Notes under the pieces: model-generated
Databases searched by the model: none
Seen by the model: the letters and a program-made list of their open reading frames with translations, nothing else
Told to the model about the DNA's origin: nothing
Position numbers and translations under genes: made by a program
Assembly: GCA_031459855.1 (NCBI GenBank)
Contig: JAVKHP010000001.1
Location: 2,013,906-2,077,905, forward strand
DNA: 64,000 nucleotides
From: Armatimonadota bacterium
Lineage (GTDB): Bacteria > Sysuimicrobiota > Sysuimicrobiia > Sysuimicrobiales > Humicultoraceae
Direction of reading: 5' to 3'
Shown here: positions 48,952 through 57,213 of the stretch, piece by piece
How positions within the stretch are numbered: the first letter of the stretch is position 1
Layout: the number at the start of each line of letters is the position of its first letter

Positions 48952-49550
48952 CCCTCGACGACATCTGGGCGGCGTTGGGCTACTTTGGCCCCGGCGTCGT
49001 GCGCCTGAACCCGCCGGCCGCGGAGCGCGACATCCGCCGGGCCGAGCGCGAGTTGAGCGTGCGACTGCCGCGCTCGATGCGGATGGTGCTGCTCGCCTTC
49101 AACGGCGGCTTTCTGATCACCGACCCCCTCCACGGCGTGCCACCGGTGCAGTCGGCGCTGGACCTGGTGTTCGCCACCCGGCAGGCGCGGGCCTACTGGG
49201 GCCCGTTGGGGTGGGCGCAGGAGTTCGTGGAGGTGGGCAACGACGGCGCGGGCAACCCCTACGTGCTGCTGCTGGACCGCACCGATCCCTACGGCGAGTC
49301 GCCGGTGGGCGTGTTCGATGCAGGGGTGATGGACGTGTGCGAGGTGGTGGCGTCGTCCTACCTGCACTTCGTCTGGTTCCTCATCGAGGATCTCAAATGG
49401 CGCCACCTGCCCGACGGCAGGCCGCACCCGCGGGAAGAGGTCGTCTGGACCAGCACCCGGGTCGTGGTGCGGCCGGAGGCGCTGTCACCCTGGCGGTTCA
49501 ACGAGGCCTGGATGCTCGCCCACGATCCGGGGCTGGCGCGCTGGCGCTGA
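48948..49550 (+). CDS. SMI1/KNR4 (SUKH-like) domain protein
   Basis: About 200 residues. The pattern AERDIRRAERELSVRLPRSMRMVLLAFNGGFL is the SMI1/KNR4 N-terminal signature (LP-x-SY/R-...-NGG), followed by VGNDGAGNPYVLLL. Members occur as immunity proteins or as general protein-interaction domains. No toxin gene lies beside it, so an immunity role is not supported here. GTG 48948 overlaps the purR stop. The 199 bases after it hold no gene. Confidence 0.8.
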   Translation: MTLDDIWAALGYFGPGVVRLNPPAAERDIRRAERELSVRLPRSMRMVLLAFNGGFLITDPLHGVPPVQSALDLVFATRQARAYWGPLGWAQEFVEVGNDGAGNPYVLLLDRTDPYGESPVGVFDAGVMDVCEVVASSYLHFVWFLIEDLKWRHLPDGRPHPREEVVWTSTRVVVRPEALSPWRFNEAWMLAHDPGLARWR

Positions 49551-49749
49551 GACCGGAGCCGCGCAGGCGTGGCGGGGCGCGGGAGCCGTCAGGCCCCGCG
49601 GCGCGCTGCACACGATCCTGTGGGCTTCGTCCGCCGTCCCCAGACGGCGTCGTGAGCGCGTCTGCCCCGCTGCGCCGTCGCCGGGTGTTCGCCGATCCTG
49701 CGCGACCGGCGCCAGCCGGCCGCGCGCTGTCTGGGAGGAGGTCGTCGCG

Positions 49750-51120
49750 ATGAACGTCCGTGTGGCCGCGCAGCGCCCCGTGCTGCTCGGCCTCGCTGTG
49801 GGTGTGGCTGCCGCGCTGGTCCCCGCGCCGCCGGCGTCCGCCCAGGCCGCCCGGCCGATCACGCTGGCCGAGGTGCTGACGCTGGCCGCGCAGCACAGCC
49901 CGGCGCTGCGCGTCGCTGCGTTCGAGGTCGCAGTCGCCCGGGCGCAGCTGGCGCAGGCCGAAGCCGCCCGCAACGGCACCCTGGTGCTGACCGGGTCGTA
50001 CACGCGGCTCAACGAGCGGGAAGGCGGTGCCATCGTCATCCCGGGCGGCACCATTCCCGGCGTGCCCACGCCCATCACCATCCCGTTGCCGCCACCCACC
50101 GCCGACCTCTACACCACGGCGCTCACCGTGCAGTACCCGCTCCACACCGGCGGGCGCATCGAGGCGGCCGTAACACTGGCCCGCGCCAACGTCCAGGGCG
50201 CCGAGGCGGCGCTGGAACGCGCCAAGCAGCAGCTGATCCTGGAGGCCAAGCAGGCCTACTACCAGATGCTCCTGGCCCAGGCCGGGGTCGAGGTGGCGCA
50301 GCGCGCGCTGGCCGCAGCCGAGGAGAACCTCCGGGTGGCGCGGGCGCGCGTCGCGGCCGGGACCTCGCCGCGCTTCGACGAGGTGTCCGCCGAGGTGAAC
50401 GCCGCCAACGCCCGACAGGGCGTCATCCGCGCGCGCAACGCCCTGGCCCTGGCGCAGCACGCTCTGGCCGCGCTCGTGGGCCAGCCGCTGGACACCCTGC
50501 TGCAGCCGCGTGAGACCATGACCGTCGTGCCGGTGCGTACCGCGGCGGAGGCGCTGGTGCGCCGCGCCCTGGACGCGCGCCCCGAACTGGCCGAGCACCG
50601 GGCGCGGATCGCGGCGGCTGCCGCCGCGATCGAGGTGGCCCGGGCCGGGGCGCGCCCGGCCCTGGTGCTGACCGGCGGGCCCACCTGGGGCAACACGACC
50701 GCCGCGGGCCTGGGGACGTCGGCGGCGTTCGGGTGGAGCCTGACGCTGGCCGCCACCGTGCCCCTGTTCGACGGCGGCCTGACTGCACACCGCATCCGCG
50801 AGGCCGAGGCGCGCGTGGCGCAGCTGCGGGCCGCCGAGGTCCAGCTGCGCCAGACCATCGAGCTGGACGTACGCCGTGCGCTCCTGACTCTGGCGTCGGC
50901 CGCGGAGGAGGTGGCGGCCGCGGAAGCTACCGTGCAGCAAGCCATGGAAGGGCTGCGCATCGCGAACGTGCGCTTCGCAGCCGGCGTGTCCACCAACCTG
51001 GAGGTCATCACCGCGCAGGCGGCGCTCGCGCAGGCCGAGGCCAACCGCGTGCAGGCGCTGTTCAACGTCAACGTGGCGCGGGCGCAGCTCGAACGCGCCG
51101 TCGGCGGCCCGGTCGAGTAG
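49750..51120 (+). CDS. TolC family outer membrane efflux protein
   Basis: 456 residues. A signal peptide (LLGLAVGVAAALVPAPPASAQA) precedes two related halves rich in long alanine-rich helices (SPALRVAAFEVAVARAQLAQAEAA; ARPALVLTGGPTWG; GVSTNLEVITAQAALAQAEANRVQAL). It forms the outer-membrane channel of a tripartite pump. Presence of such a gene implies an outer membrane. GGGAGGAGG precedes ATG 49750. First of a five-gene efflux operon. Confidence 0.92.
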   Translation: MNVRVAAQRPVLLGLAVGVAAALVPAPPASAQAARPITLAEVLTLAAQHSPALRVAAFEVAVARAQLAQAEAARNGTLVLTGSYTRLNEREGGAIVIPGGTIPGVPTPITIPLPPPTADLYTTALTVQYPLHTGGRIEAAVTLARANVQGAEAALERAKQQLILEAKQAYYQMLLAQAGVEVAQRALAAAEENLRVARARVAAGTSPRFDEVSAEVNAANARQGVIRARNALALAQHALAALVGQPLDTLLQPRETMTVVPVRTAAEALVRRALDARPELAEHRARIAAAAAAIEVARAGARPALVLTGGPTWGNTTAAGLGTSAAFGWSLTLAATVPLFDGGLTAHRIREAEARVAQLRAAEVQLRQTIELDVRRALLTLASAAEEVAAAEATVQQAMEGLRIANVRFAAGVSTNLEVITAQAALAQAEANRVQALFNVNVARAQLERAVGGPVE

Positions 51121-51130
51121 GAGGGACGGC

Positions 51131-52450
51131 GTGGCCGGGGCCCGGCGAGGGCACCTGCCGATCGTGCTCGTGGCGCTGGCGGCGGCGCTGGCCGTCTACG
51201 CCGCGAGCCGCGCAGTGGCGGACCGGCGCGCGGCGAACGCGCCGTACGTCGAGGGCTCGGGCACGATCGAGGCCACGCAGGTGCAGATCGCGGCCAGGAT
51301 CGCCGGCCGCGTACGCGACGTCACCGTCGACGCCGGGGACGCCGTCCGCGCCGGGCAGGTGCTGGTCCGCCTCGATGCGGCCGAGCTGGACGCCCAGGTA
51401 GCGCAAGCGGATGCCGGCGTGGCCGCGGCGCGCACGCGGCTCGCGCAGGCGCAGGCGGCGCTGCGCGCCCAGCGTACGCAGACCGCGGCCGCGCTGGCCC
51501 AGGCCGAGGCTGCCGTGCAGGCCGCAGCCGCCCGGGTGGGCCAGGCCCGCGAGGCATTGCGGCTCCAGGAAGACCAGGCGCGTCAGCAGGTCGCACAGGC
51601 ACAGGCTGCCGTGGCGGCGGCCGAGGCCGCGCGCCAGGCGGCCCGTGCCGCGCGCGACGCCGTGCGCGCGAACCTCGAGAAGGCCCGACGAGACCTGGTT
51701 CGGGCGCAGGCGCTCTTCCGCGAGGGCGCAGTCGCCGCCCAGGCCGTGGACGCGGCCCGGGCGGCGGTCGACGCCCTTGCGGCGCAGGAGGCCGCCGCAG
51801 CCGCGCAGGAAGCGGCGGCGGCGCAGCAGGTCGAGCAGGCCCGCGCGGCGCTGGCGCTGGCCGAGGCCGCCCGGCGCCAGGTGGCCATCCGTCGCCAGGA
51901 CCTGGCAGCGGCGCTGGCCCAGCGGGAGCAGGCCGATGCTGCAGCGGCGAGCGCCCGCGCCGGCCGTGACCTCGTGGCCCAGCGCCAGGAGGAGGTGGCG
52001 GCCGCGGCGGCGGCGGTCGCCAGCGCCGAGGCCGCGCTGCGGCACGCGCTGGCCCTGCGGGCCAACACCGTGCTGCGCTCGCCCATCGACGGCGTGGTGC
52101 TGGCGCGGACGGTAGAGCCAGGCGAGGTGGTCGGCGCGGGCATCCCCCTGCTCACCGTGGCCGACCTGCGCCGCGTGTGGCTGCGCGTCTTCGTGCCGGA
52201 AGCGCAACTCGGCCGGTTGCGGCCCGGTGCCCCGGCGCAGGTCTTCGTGGACGCGTTCCCCGGACGGCCGTTCCCGGGCACCGTCACCGAGATCGCCAGC
52301 CAGGCGGAGTTCACGCCCCGCAACGTGCAGACCCGTGAGGAGCGGGTGAAGCTGGTCTTCAGCGTGCGCATCACGCTGGAGAACCCCGCCGGGCTGCTCA
52401 AGCCCGGCATGCCCGCCGATGCCCGGATCACACTGGCCGGGCCGCCATAG
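51131..52450 (+). CDS. HlyD-family membrane fusion (periplasmic adaptor) protein
   Basis: 439 residues. One N-terminal transmembrane helix (LPIVLVALAAALAVYA), a lipoyl half (EGSGTIEATQVQIAARIAGRV and LRSPIDGVVLARTVEPGEVV) on either side of a very long alanine/glutamine-rich coiled coil (residues 85-300), then a beta-barrel domain. Similar to the YbhG/EmrA adaptors. It links the inner-membrane ABC pump to TolC. GTG 51131, 10 bases after tolC. Confidence 0.92.
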   Translation: MAGARRGHLPIVLVALAAALAVYAASRAVADRRAANAPYVEGSGTIEATQVQIAARIAGRVRDVTVDAGDAVRAGQVLVRLDAAELDAQVAQADAGVAAARTRLAQAQAALRAQRTQTAAALAQAEAAVQAAAARVGQAREALRLQEDQARQQVAQAQAAVAAAEAARQAARAARDAVRANLEKARRDLVRAQALFREGAVAAQAVDAARAAVDALAAQEAAAAAQEAAAAQQVEQARAALALAEAARRQVAIRRQDLAAALAQREQADAAAASARAGRDLVAQRQEEVAAAAAAVASAEAALRHALALRANTVLRSPIDGVVLARTVEPGEVVGAGIPLLTVADLRRVWLRVFVPEAQLGRLRPGAPAQVFVDAFPGRPFPGTVTEIASQAEFTPRNVQTREERVKLVFSVRITLENPAGLLKPGMPADARITLAGPP

Positions 52451-53442
52451 TGGGGCACCTGACCGCAGCTCGTGTTCCGGCGTCTGGCGGCGGCCCGGTG
52501 CCACCGGCCGTCGAGGCGCAAGGGCTGACGCGGGTCTTCGGTACCGTGACGGCCGTGGCGGGGCTCGACCTGCAGGTGTCCGCGGGCGAGGTGTTCGGGC
52601 TGGTGGGTCCCGACGGCGCGGGCAAGACGACCTTCTTCCGGATGCTGGCCGGCGTGCTCGACCCCACCGCAGGGCGCATCCGGATTGCGGGGTGTGACCT
52701 CGCCACAGCGCCCGAGGTCGCGCGGTCCCAGCTGGGGTACATGCCCCAGGCGTTCGCGCTCTACCGCGACCTCAGCGTCGTCGAGAACCTCCGCTTCTTC
52801 GCCGAGGCCTACCAGGTGCCCCCACGCGCCATGGCCGCCCGCTTCCAGCGACTCCTGGCCTTCGCACGGCTGGAACCGTTCGCGGACACGCTGGTCGAAC
52901 ACCTCTCCGGCGGCATGAAGCAGAAGCTGGCGCTGGCCTGCGCGCTCCTCCACGAGCCCCAGGTGCTCGTGCTGGACGAGCCGACGACCGGCGTCGACCC
53001 CGTGTCGCGCCGCGAGTTCTGGGACCTGCTCTACGACCTGAACCGGCGCGGCGCCACCGTACTGGTCGCGACGCCCTACATGGACGAGGCCGAGCGGTGC
53101 ACGCGCATCGGCCTCCTCTACGGCGGACGGCTGCTCGCCGTCGATACCCCCGACGCCCTGAAGGCGCAGGTCGCTGGCGAGCTCCTCGAGGTGCGGGCCG
53201 AACCGCGGCGGCGGGCGCTGGCCGTGGCCCGCGCGCTGCCGGAGGTCCGCACCGGCAGCATCTTCGGCGACGCGCTGCACCTGACGGTTCCCGACGCCGC
53301 CAGGGCGGCACCGCGCGTCCGGGCGGCGCTCGAGGCCCAGGGCATCGCCGTGGCAGCGGTGGCGCCAGCAGCCCCGTCGTTGGAGGACGCCTTCATCGCG
53401 CTCCTGGCCGCTGCGCCCGCCGGGCCGGACGGCCACTCGTGA
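52450..53442 (+). CDS. ABC transporter ATP-binding protein (efflux, first)
   Basis: 330 residues. Walker A GPDGAGKTTFF (Asp in place of the usual Asn), signature LSGGMKQKLALA, Walker B VLVLDEPTTGVDP. Like the first half of YbhF-type double ATPases, it has an additional C-terminal ~90-residue domain. GTG 52450 shares a base with the HlyD stop. Confidence 0.92.
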   Translation: MGHLTAARVPASGGGPVPPAVEAQGLTRVFGTVTAVAGLDLQVSAGEVFGLVGPDGAGKTTFFRMLAGVLDPTAGRIRIAGCDLATAPEVARSQLGYMPQAFALYRDLSVVENLRFFAEAYQVPPRAMAARFQRLLAFARLEPFADTLVEHLSGGMKQKLALACALLHEPQVLVLDEPTTGVDPVSRREFWDLLYDLNRRGATVLVATPYMDEAERCTRIGLLYGGRLLAVDTPDALKAQVAGELLEVRAEPRRRALAVARALPEVRTGSIFGDALHLTVPDAARAAPRVRAALEAQGIAVAAVAPAAPSLEDAFIALLAAAPAGPDGHS

Positions 53443-53461
53443 GACCGTGCGTTCCCGGCCT

Positions 53462-54481
53462 ATGAGCGAGCCGGCCGTCGTCGCCCGGGGGTTGACCAAA
53501 CAATTCGGGGCCTTCGTCGCCGTGGACCACATCGACCTGGAGATCCGACGGGGCGAGGTGTTCGGCTTCCTGGGTCCCAACGGCGCGGGCAAGTCCACCA
53601 CGATCCGCATGCTGTGCGGGCTCCTCGATCGCTCCGCGGGGGAGGTGCAGGTGCTGGGGTACGATCCGGCCCGCGAGCCCGAGCGACTGCGGCCCCGCAT
53701 CGGCTACATGAGCCAGCGGGCGAGCCTCTACGGCGACCTGACCGTCGTCGAGCAGCTGGAGTTCTACGCGCGCGTCTACGGGCTGGACTCCGCGACGCGA
53801 CGCCGCAAGGTGCGCGACTGGATCGCCATGGCGGGACTGGCCGGCCGCGAGCGCGACCTGGTGGCCACCCTCTCGGGCGGCTGGCGGCAGCGGCTGGCCA
53901 TGGGCTGCGCCATCCTCCACCGGCCCGAGCTGCTGCTGTTGGACGAGCCCACCGCGGGCGTGGACCCGCTGTCCCGCCGGCAGTTCTGGGACCTGATCTA
54001 CCGGTTCGCGGAGGACGGGACGACGGTCATGGTCACCACGCACTACATGGACGAGGCCGAGCACTGCGACCGGCTGGCCTTCATCCACGGCGGCCGCATC
54101 GTGGCCCAGGGCGCGCCGGCCGAGCTGAAGCGACGGCACCTACCCGGCGCGCTGCTGCGGGTCGAGGCCGACCCCTGGGCGCGCGCCCTCGACGTCGTGC
54201 GCACCTCCCCGCTCGTCACGGATGCCGCGCTCTACGGCACCGCGATCCACGCGCTGGTGGCCGACCCCCACCGGGCCGCGCCGGCCCTGGCCGACGCCCT
54301 GGCCGCGGCCGGGGTGCGCGTGCGCGCGGTCGCACCACGCGCGCCCGCCCTGGAGGATGTCTTCGTGGCCCTGGTAGCGGGCCGGCACACCGAGGCAGCG
54401 GCCGGGCCGCAGGCCGCGGGGCAGGACCACAGGACGGCCCCGCCCCGTCCCGCCGGGCAGCGATCGGAGGGCGCGCGGTGA
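53462..54481 (+). CDS. ABC transporter ATP-binding protein (efflux, second)
   Basis: 339 residues. Walker A GPNGAGKSTTIRM, signature LSGGWRQRLAMG, Walker B LLLLDEPTAGVDPLS, then a C-terminal domain resembling that of the previous gene. The two ATPases probably pair as a heterodimer and together correspond to the two halves of YbhF. ATG 53462; an in-frame GTG lies five codons upstream. The stop overlaps the permease GTG. Confidence 0.92.
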   Translation: MSEPAVVARGLTKQFGAFVAVDHIDLEIRRGEVFGFLGPNGAGKSTTIRMLCGLLDRSAGEVQVLGYDPAREPERLRPRIGYMSQRASLYGDLTVVEQLEFYARVYGLDSATRRRKVRDWIAMAGLAGRERDLVATLSGGWRQRLAMGCAILHRPELLLLDEPTAGVDPLSRRQFWDLIYRFAEDGTTVMVTTHYMDEAEHCDRLAFIHGGRIVAQGAPAELKRRHLPGALLRVEADPWARALDVVRTSPLVTDAALYGTAIHALVADPHRAAPALADALAAAGVRVRAVAPRAPALEDVFVALVAGRHTEAAAGPQAAGQDHRTAPPRPAGQRSEGAR

Positions 54482-55596
54482 CCCGGCGGTTGGGGGCCAT
54501 CGTCATGAAGGAGTTCATCCAGCTCGTGCGCGACCGGCGCACGCTGGCCATGGCGCTGCTGCTGCCCGTGATCCAGCTGCTGCTGTTCGGGTACGCCATC
54601 ACCACCGACGTCCAGCACCTGCCCGCGGCGGTCGTGGACCACTCGCGGACCCCCGAGAGCCGGGCGCTGCTGCAGCGGTTCGCGAACACCCGGTACTACG
54701 CGCTGCGCTACCACCTCGACCGGCTCGCCGACGCCGAGGTGCTGGTGCAGCGGGGGCGGGCCCGGGTGATCATCGTCGTGCCGCCCGACTTCGCGGTGCG
54801 CCTGCGGCGCGGGCTGGGCGCCTCCGTGCAGGTCATCGTAGACGCGTCCGATCCGCTGGTGGCCAGCAGCGCGCTGGGCGCCGCCGAAGCCCTGGGTCGG
54901 GTGGCGTCGCTGGAGATCGTCGGCCGCCAGCTGGGCGGGCGCGGGCTCCAGGCGCCCATCGAGGTGCGGACCCGCGCCTGGTACAACCCCGACCTGCGCA
55001 GCACGTACTTCATGGTACCCGGCCTGCTGGCGGTGGTGCTGCAGAACATCACCCTGAGCCTCACGGCCATCGCCATCGTGCGCGAGCGGGAGCTCGGCAC
55101 CATCGAGCAGCTGGTGGTGACGCCCATCCGCCGCGGCGAGCTGATGCTGGGGAAGATCCTGCCCTACGTGGTCGTCGGGTACGCCGACATCACGCTGGCG
55201 CTGCTGATCGCCGCCTTCTGGTTCCAGGTGCCGATCCGTGGCAGCCTGGCCCTGCTCTACCTGGTGACGTTCTTCTTCTACTTCTCGAGCCTGGGCCTCG
55301 GGATCTTCGTCTCCACGGTCTCGCGCACCCAGCGCCAGGCGATGCAGGCGTCGTTCTTCGTCCTGCTGCCCACGCTCATCATCTCGGGGTTCATGTTCCC
55401 GCGGGAGGGCATGCCCCCGTTCCTGCAGTGGCTCTCCTTCGGGTTGCCCATCACGTACTTCCTGGTGATCGTGCGCGGGGTGATCCTCAAGGGCGCGGGG
55501 CTGGCGGACCTGTGGGACCAGATCCTCCCCATGGCCGCCCTGGGCGTGCTCTTCTTCATGGTGAGCGTGGCTCGCTTCCAGAAGAAACTCGACTGA
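54478..55596 (+). CDS. ABC-2 type efflux permease
   Basis: 372 residues. One N-terminal helix (TLAMALLLPVIQLLLFGYAIT), a large extracytoplasmic loop (residues 45-175), then five helices with the ABC-2 signature ERELGTIEQLVVTPIRR and FVLLPTLIISGFMFPREGMP. Similar to YbhS/YbhR. Only one permease gene is present, so it either homodimerises or a second is elsewhere. GTG 54478 overlaps the second ATPase stop (GTGA). Confidence 0.92.
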   Translation: MTRRLGAIVMKEFIQLVRDRRTLAMALLLPVIQLLLFGYAITTDVQHLPAAVVDHSRTPESRALLQRFANTRYYALRYHLDRLADAEVLVQRGRARVIIVVPPDFAVRLRRGLGASVQVIVDASDPLVASSALGAAEALGRVASLEIVGRQLGGRGLQAPIEVRTRAWYNPDLRSTYFMVPGLLAVVLQNITLSLTAIAIVRERELGTIEQLVVTPIRRGELMLGKILPYVVVGYADITLALLIAAFWFQVPIRGSLALLYLVTFFFYFSSLGLGIFVSTVSRTQRQAMQASFFVLLPTLIISGFMFPREGMPPFLQWLSFGLPITYFLVIVRGVILKGAGLADLWDQILPMAALGVLFFMVSVARFQKKLD

Positions 55597-55625
55597 GCCG
55601 CTCCGGACCCTTGCGCCCGCGGCGC

Positions 55626-55650
55626 GGCCCCGGGCCCCAGGCCCGGGGCC
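55626..55650 (+). terminator. perfect GC-rich inverted repeat between convergent genes
   Basis: GGCCCCGGGCC (55626-55636) mirrors GGCCCGGGGCC (55640-55650) perfectly around three bases. It lies 30 bases after the efflux permease stop. No T tract follows, so it is a possible terminator or RNA-stabilising hairpin. Confidence 0.5.
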
Positions 55651-55664
55651 AGGGGCCCAACCGG

Positions 55665-55760
55665 GATCGCCATGCGACGCCCTGGGTCGATGATGAAGGT
55701 CCCCGCGCCGTCATCATGGGGGACGCGAAGGCCCGGCCGGATCGCCGTGCGACGCCCCGG
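55665..55760. repeat. 21 bp direct repeat and inverted repeat after the efflux operon
   Basis: GATCGCCATGCGACGCCCTGG at 55665-55685 recurs at 55740-55760 with two mismatches; the second copy ends directly at the stop of the minus-strand gene. Between them ATGATGA (55690-55696) mirrors TCATCAT (55711-55717). Confidence 0.5.
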
Positions 55761-56213
55761 TCAGATGCGGATGTCCACGATGGCCGAGACGCCCACGCCG
55801 GGCACGCGCCGGAACGCCTCCCACGGTTTCAGGTTGTCGACGGGCACGTAGGCCTTGATGCGAAACGCCGTCTGGAAGTCGGCTTCGAGCAGGGCCACGG
55901 CCTGGACGCGATTGACCGCCGCGGCCGGCCCCGAGACCTGTGCCGCCCCGATGTAGGCGCCGCCCGGGTTGCCCACGCCGATGGCGAGGCTCAGGATGGG
56001 CACCACCTTCGTCTGCTGGCGCACGGCGACGCCGCGGTTCTGCAGCAGGTCGTTGATGAAGTTGTTGATCTGCGGCGCGAACTGCCGTACGGCGTACCCG
56101 ATGCCCAGGGTCTTGATGATGCCAAAGAGGTCCTGGGCGTAGGCGCCGGCGGTGACGCCGGTCGCAACCAGGACGACGGCCACACAGACTGCGACGAACC
56201 GGGTGCTGCGCAT
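55761..56213 (-). CDS. uncharacterised secreted protein
   Basis: 150 residues. A signal peptide (FVAVCVAVVLVATGVTAGAYAQ) is followed by DLFGIIKTLGIGYAVRQFAPQINNFINDLLQN and a region with repeated Val/Ala (VVPILSLAIGVGNPGGAYIGAAQVSG). I do not recognise the family. GGGAGGGAGAG precedes the ATG at 56213, an excellent ribosome-binding site. It lies 24 bases after the DUF72 gene and is probably co-transcribed. No lipobox. Confidence 0.7.
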   Translation of the reverse strand: MRSTRFVAVCVAVVLVATGVTAGAYAQDLFGIIKTLGIGYAVRQFAPQINNFINDLLQNRGVAVRQQTKVVPILSLAIGVGNPGGAYIGAAQVSGPAAAVNRVQAVALLEADFQTAFRIKAYVPVDNLKPWEAFRRVPGVGVSAIVDIRI

Positions 56214-56237
56214 CTCTCCCTCCCGTATCATCAGGAC

Positions 56238-57101
56238 CTACCGGAGCGGCGTACCCTTCCGGGCTCCTCTACGCACCCTGCCGCCTTTCGGTTCCCTTGT
56301 ATGGTGCCCGGGCGCGCCCGCCGGTGCCGGGCGTGGCGGCCCGCCGCCACCGCCGGTGCTGTCGGTGCCGGCAGACCCGCCGGCGGTACCCCGCATCTGT
56401 GCGACACGGCGGGCCAGCGCCTGCGCGTAGGCCGGCGCCGGTGCCCCGTCCTCGTGGGTGAAGTAGGCGTAGACGTCCCTGCCCTGGGCGAGCAGGTCGA
56501 CCACCCGCGCTGCCCAGGCGGCCATCGCGTCGTCACCATAGCCGGACCGGTGGAGGCGCAGGTACGCGAACGGTCCGACGAAGCGCAGCACCGGCGGGTC
56601 GTCGTCGGCCTCCATGACGACCAGCGCGGCCTGCGCGTCGTCGAGCGCCGTGTAGACCTCGTCCGTGTGCCACGACGCGTGGCGGAACTCCACGGCCAGC
56701 GCCATGGGCGGGAAGAGCGCCAGGAACGCGCGCAACAGCGGCAGGTCGCGCCGCAGCGACGGCGGGAGCTGCACCAGCAGCGGGCCCAGCCGATCGTCGA
56801 GCCATCGGGCGCGCTCCAGCTGCACGCTCACCAGCTCGTCCACGTCGCGCAGCCGCTTGAGGTGCGTGATGGTGCGGTGGACCTTGACGGCGAAGCGGAA
56901 GCCGGGGGGCGTGGCGAGGCGCCAGGCGTCCACCTGCGCGCGGCGCGGGAACCGGTAGAAGGTGGTGTTGAGTTCGACCGTGGGGAAGGCGCGGCTGTAG
57001 AACGCCAGCATCTGGTCGGCGGGGAGGTCGGCCGGGTAGAACGTCCCGCGCCACTCGGGGTAGCTGAACCCCGACGTGCCGGCGTAGAGAGCGCGGCTCA
57101 T
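56238..57101 (-). CDS. DUF72 family protein (YecE-like)
   Basis: 287 residues. TSGFSYPEWRGTFYPADLP, LNTTFYRFP, RFAVKVHRTITHLKRL, GPLLVQLPPSL, VEFRHASWHT and YAYFTHEDGAPAPAYAQAL are all characteristic. DUF72 proteins adopt a TIM-barrel-like fold; their function is not established. The C-terminal 50 residues are Gly/Pro/Arg-rich and not family-typical. It is 112 bases after the amidohydrolase gene, a gap that holds a small GC hairpin (GCGCAC/GTGCGC). Confidence 0.88.
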   Translation of the reverse strand: MSRALYAGTSGFSYPEWRGTFYPADLPADQMLAFYSRAFPTVELNTTFYRFPRRAQVDAWRLATPPGFRFAVKVHRTITHLKRLRDVDELVSVQLERARWLDDRLGPLLVQLPPSLRRDLPLLRAFLALFPPMALAVEFRHASWHTDEVYTALDDAQAALVVMEADDDPPVLRFVGPFAYLRLHRSGYGDDAMAAWAARVVDLLAQGRDVYAYFTHEDGAPAPAYAQALARRVAQMRGTAGGSAGTDSTGGGGGPPRPAPAGAPGHHTREPKGGRVRRGARKGTPLR

Positions 57102-57213
57102 GAAAACGCCCGTACCCGCACCTCACGGTCTCCGGCATGCGGGGTGTCCGGGCCTCCGCGGCGCACGCCCCTGGGTGCGCGCCATGCGGGGCACGGTCTG
57201 TACGGGCGACGCG

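Noticed and set aside
48948-49550. SMI1/KNR4 protein as an immunity gene of a toxin system
   Set aside because: No polymorphic toxin, secretion gene or repeat neighbour; the gene is coupled to purR instead.
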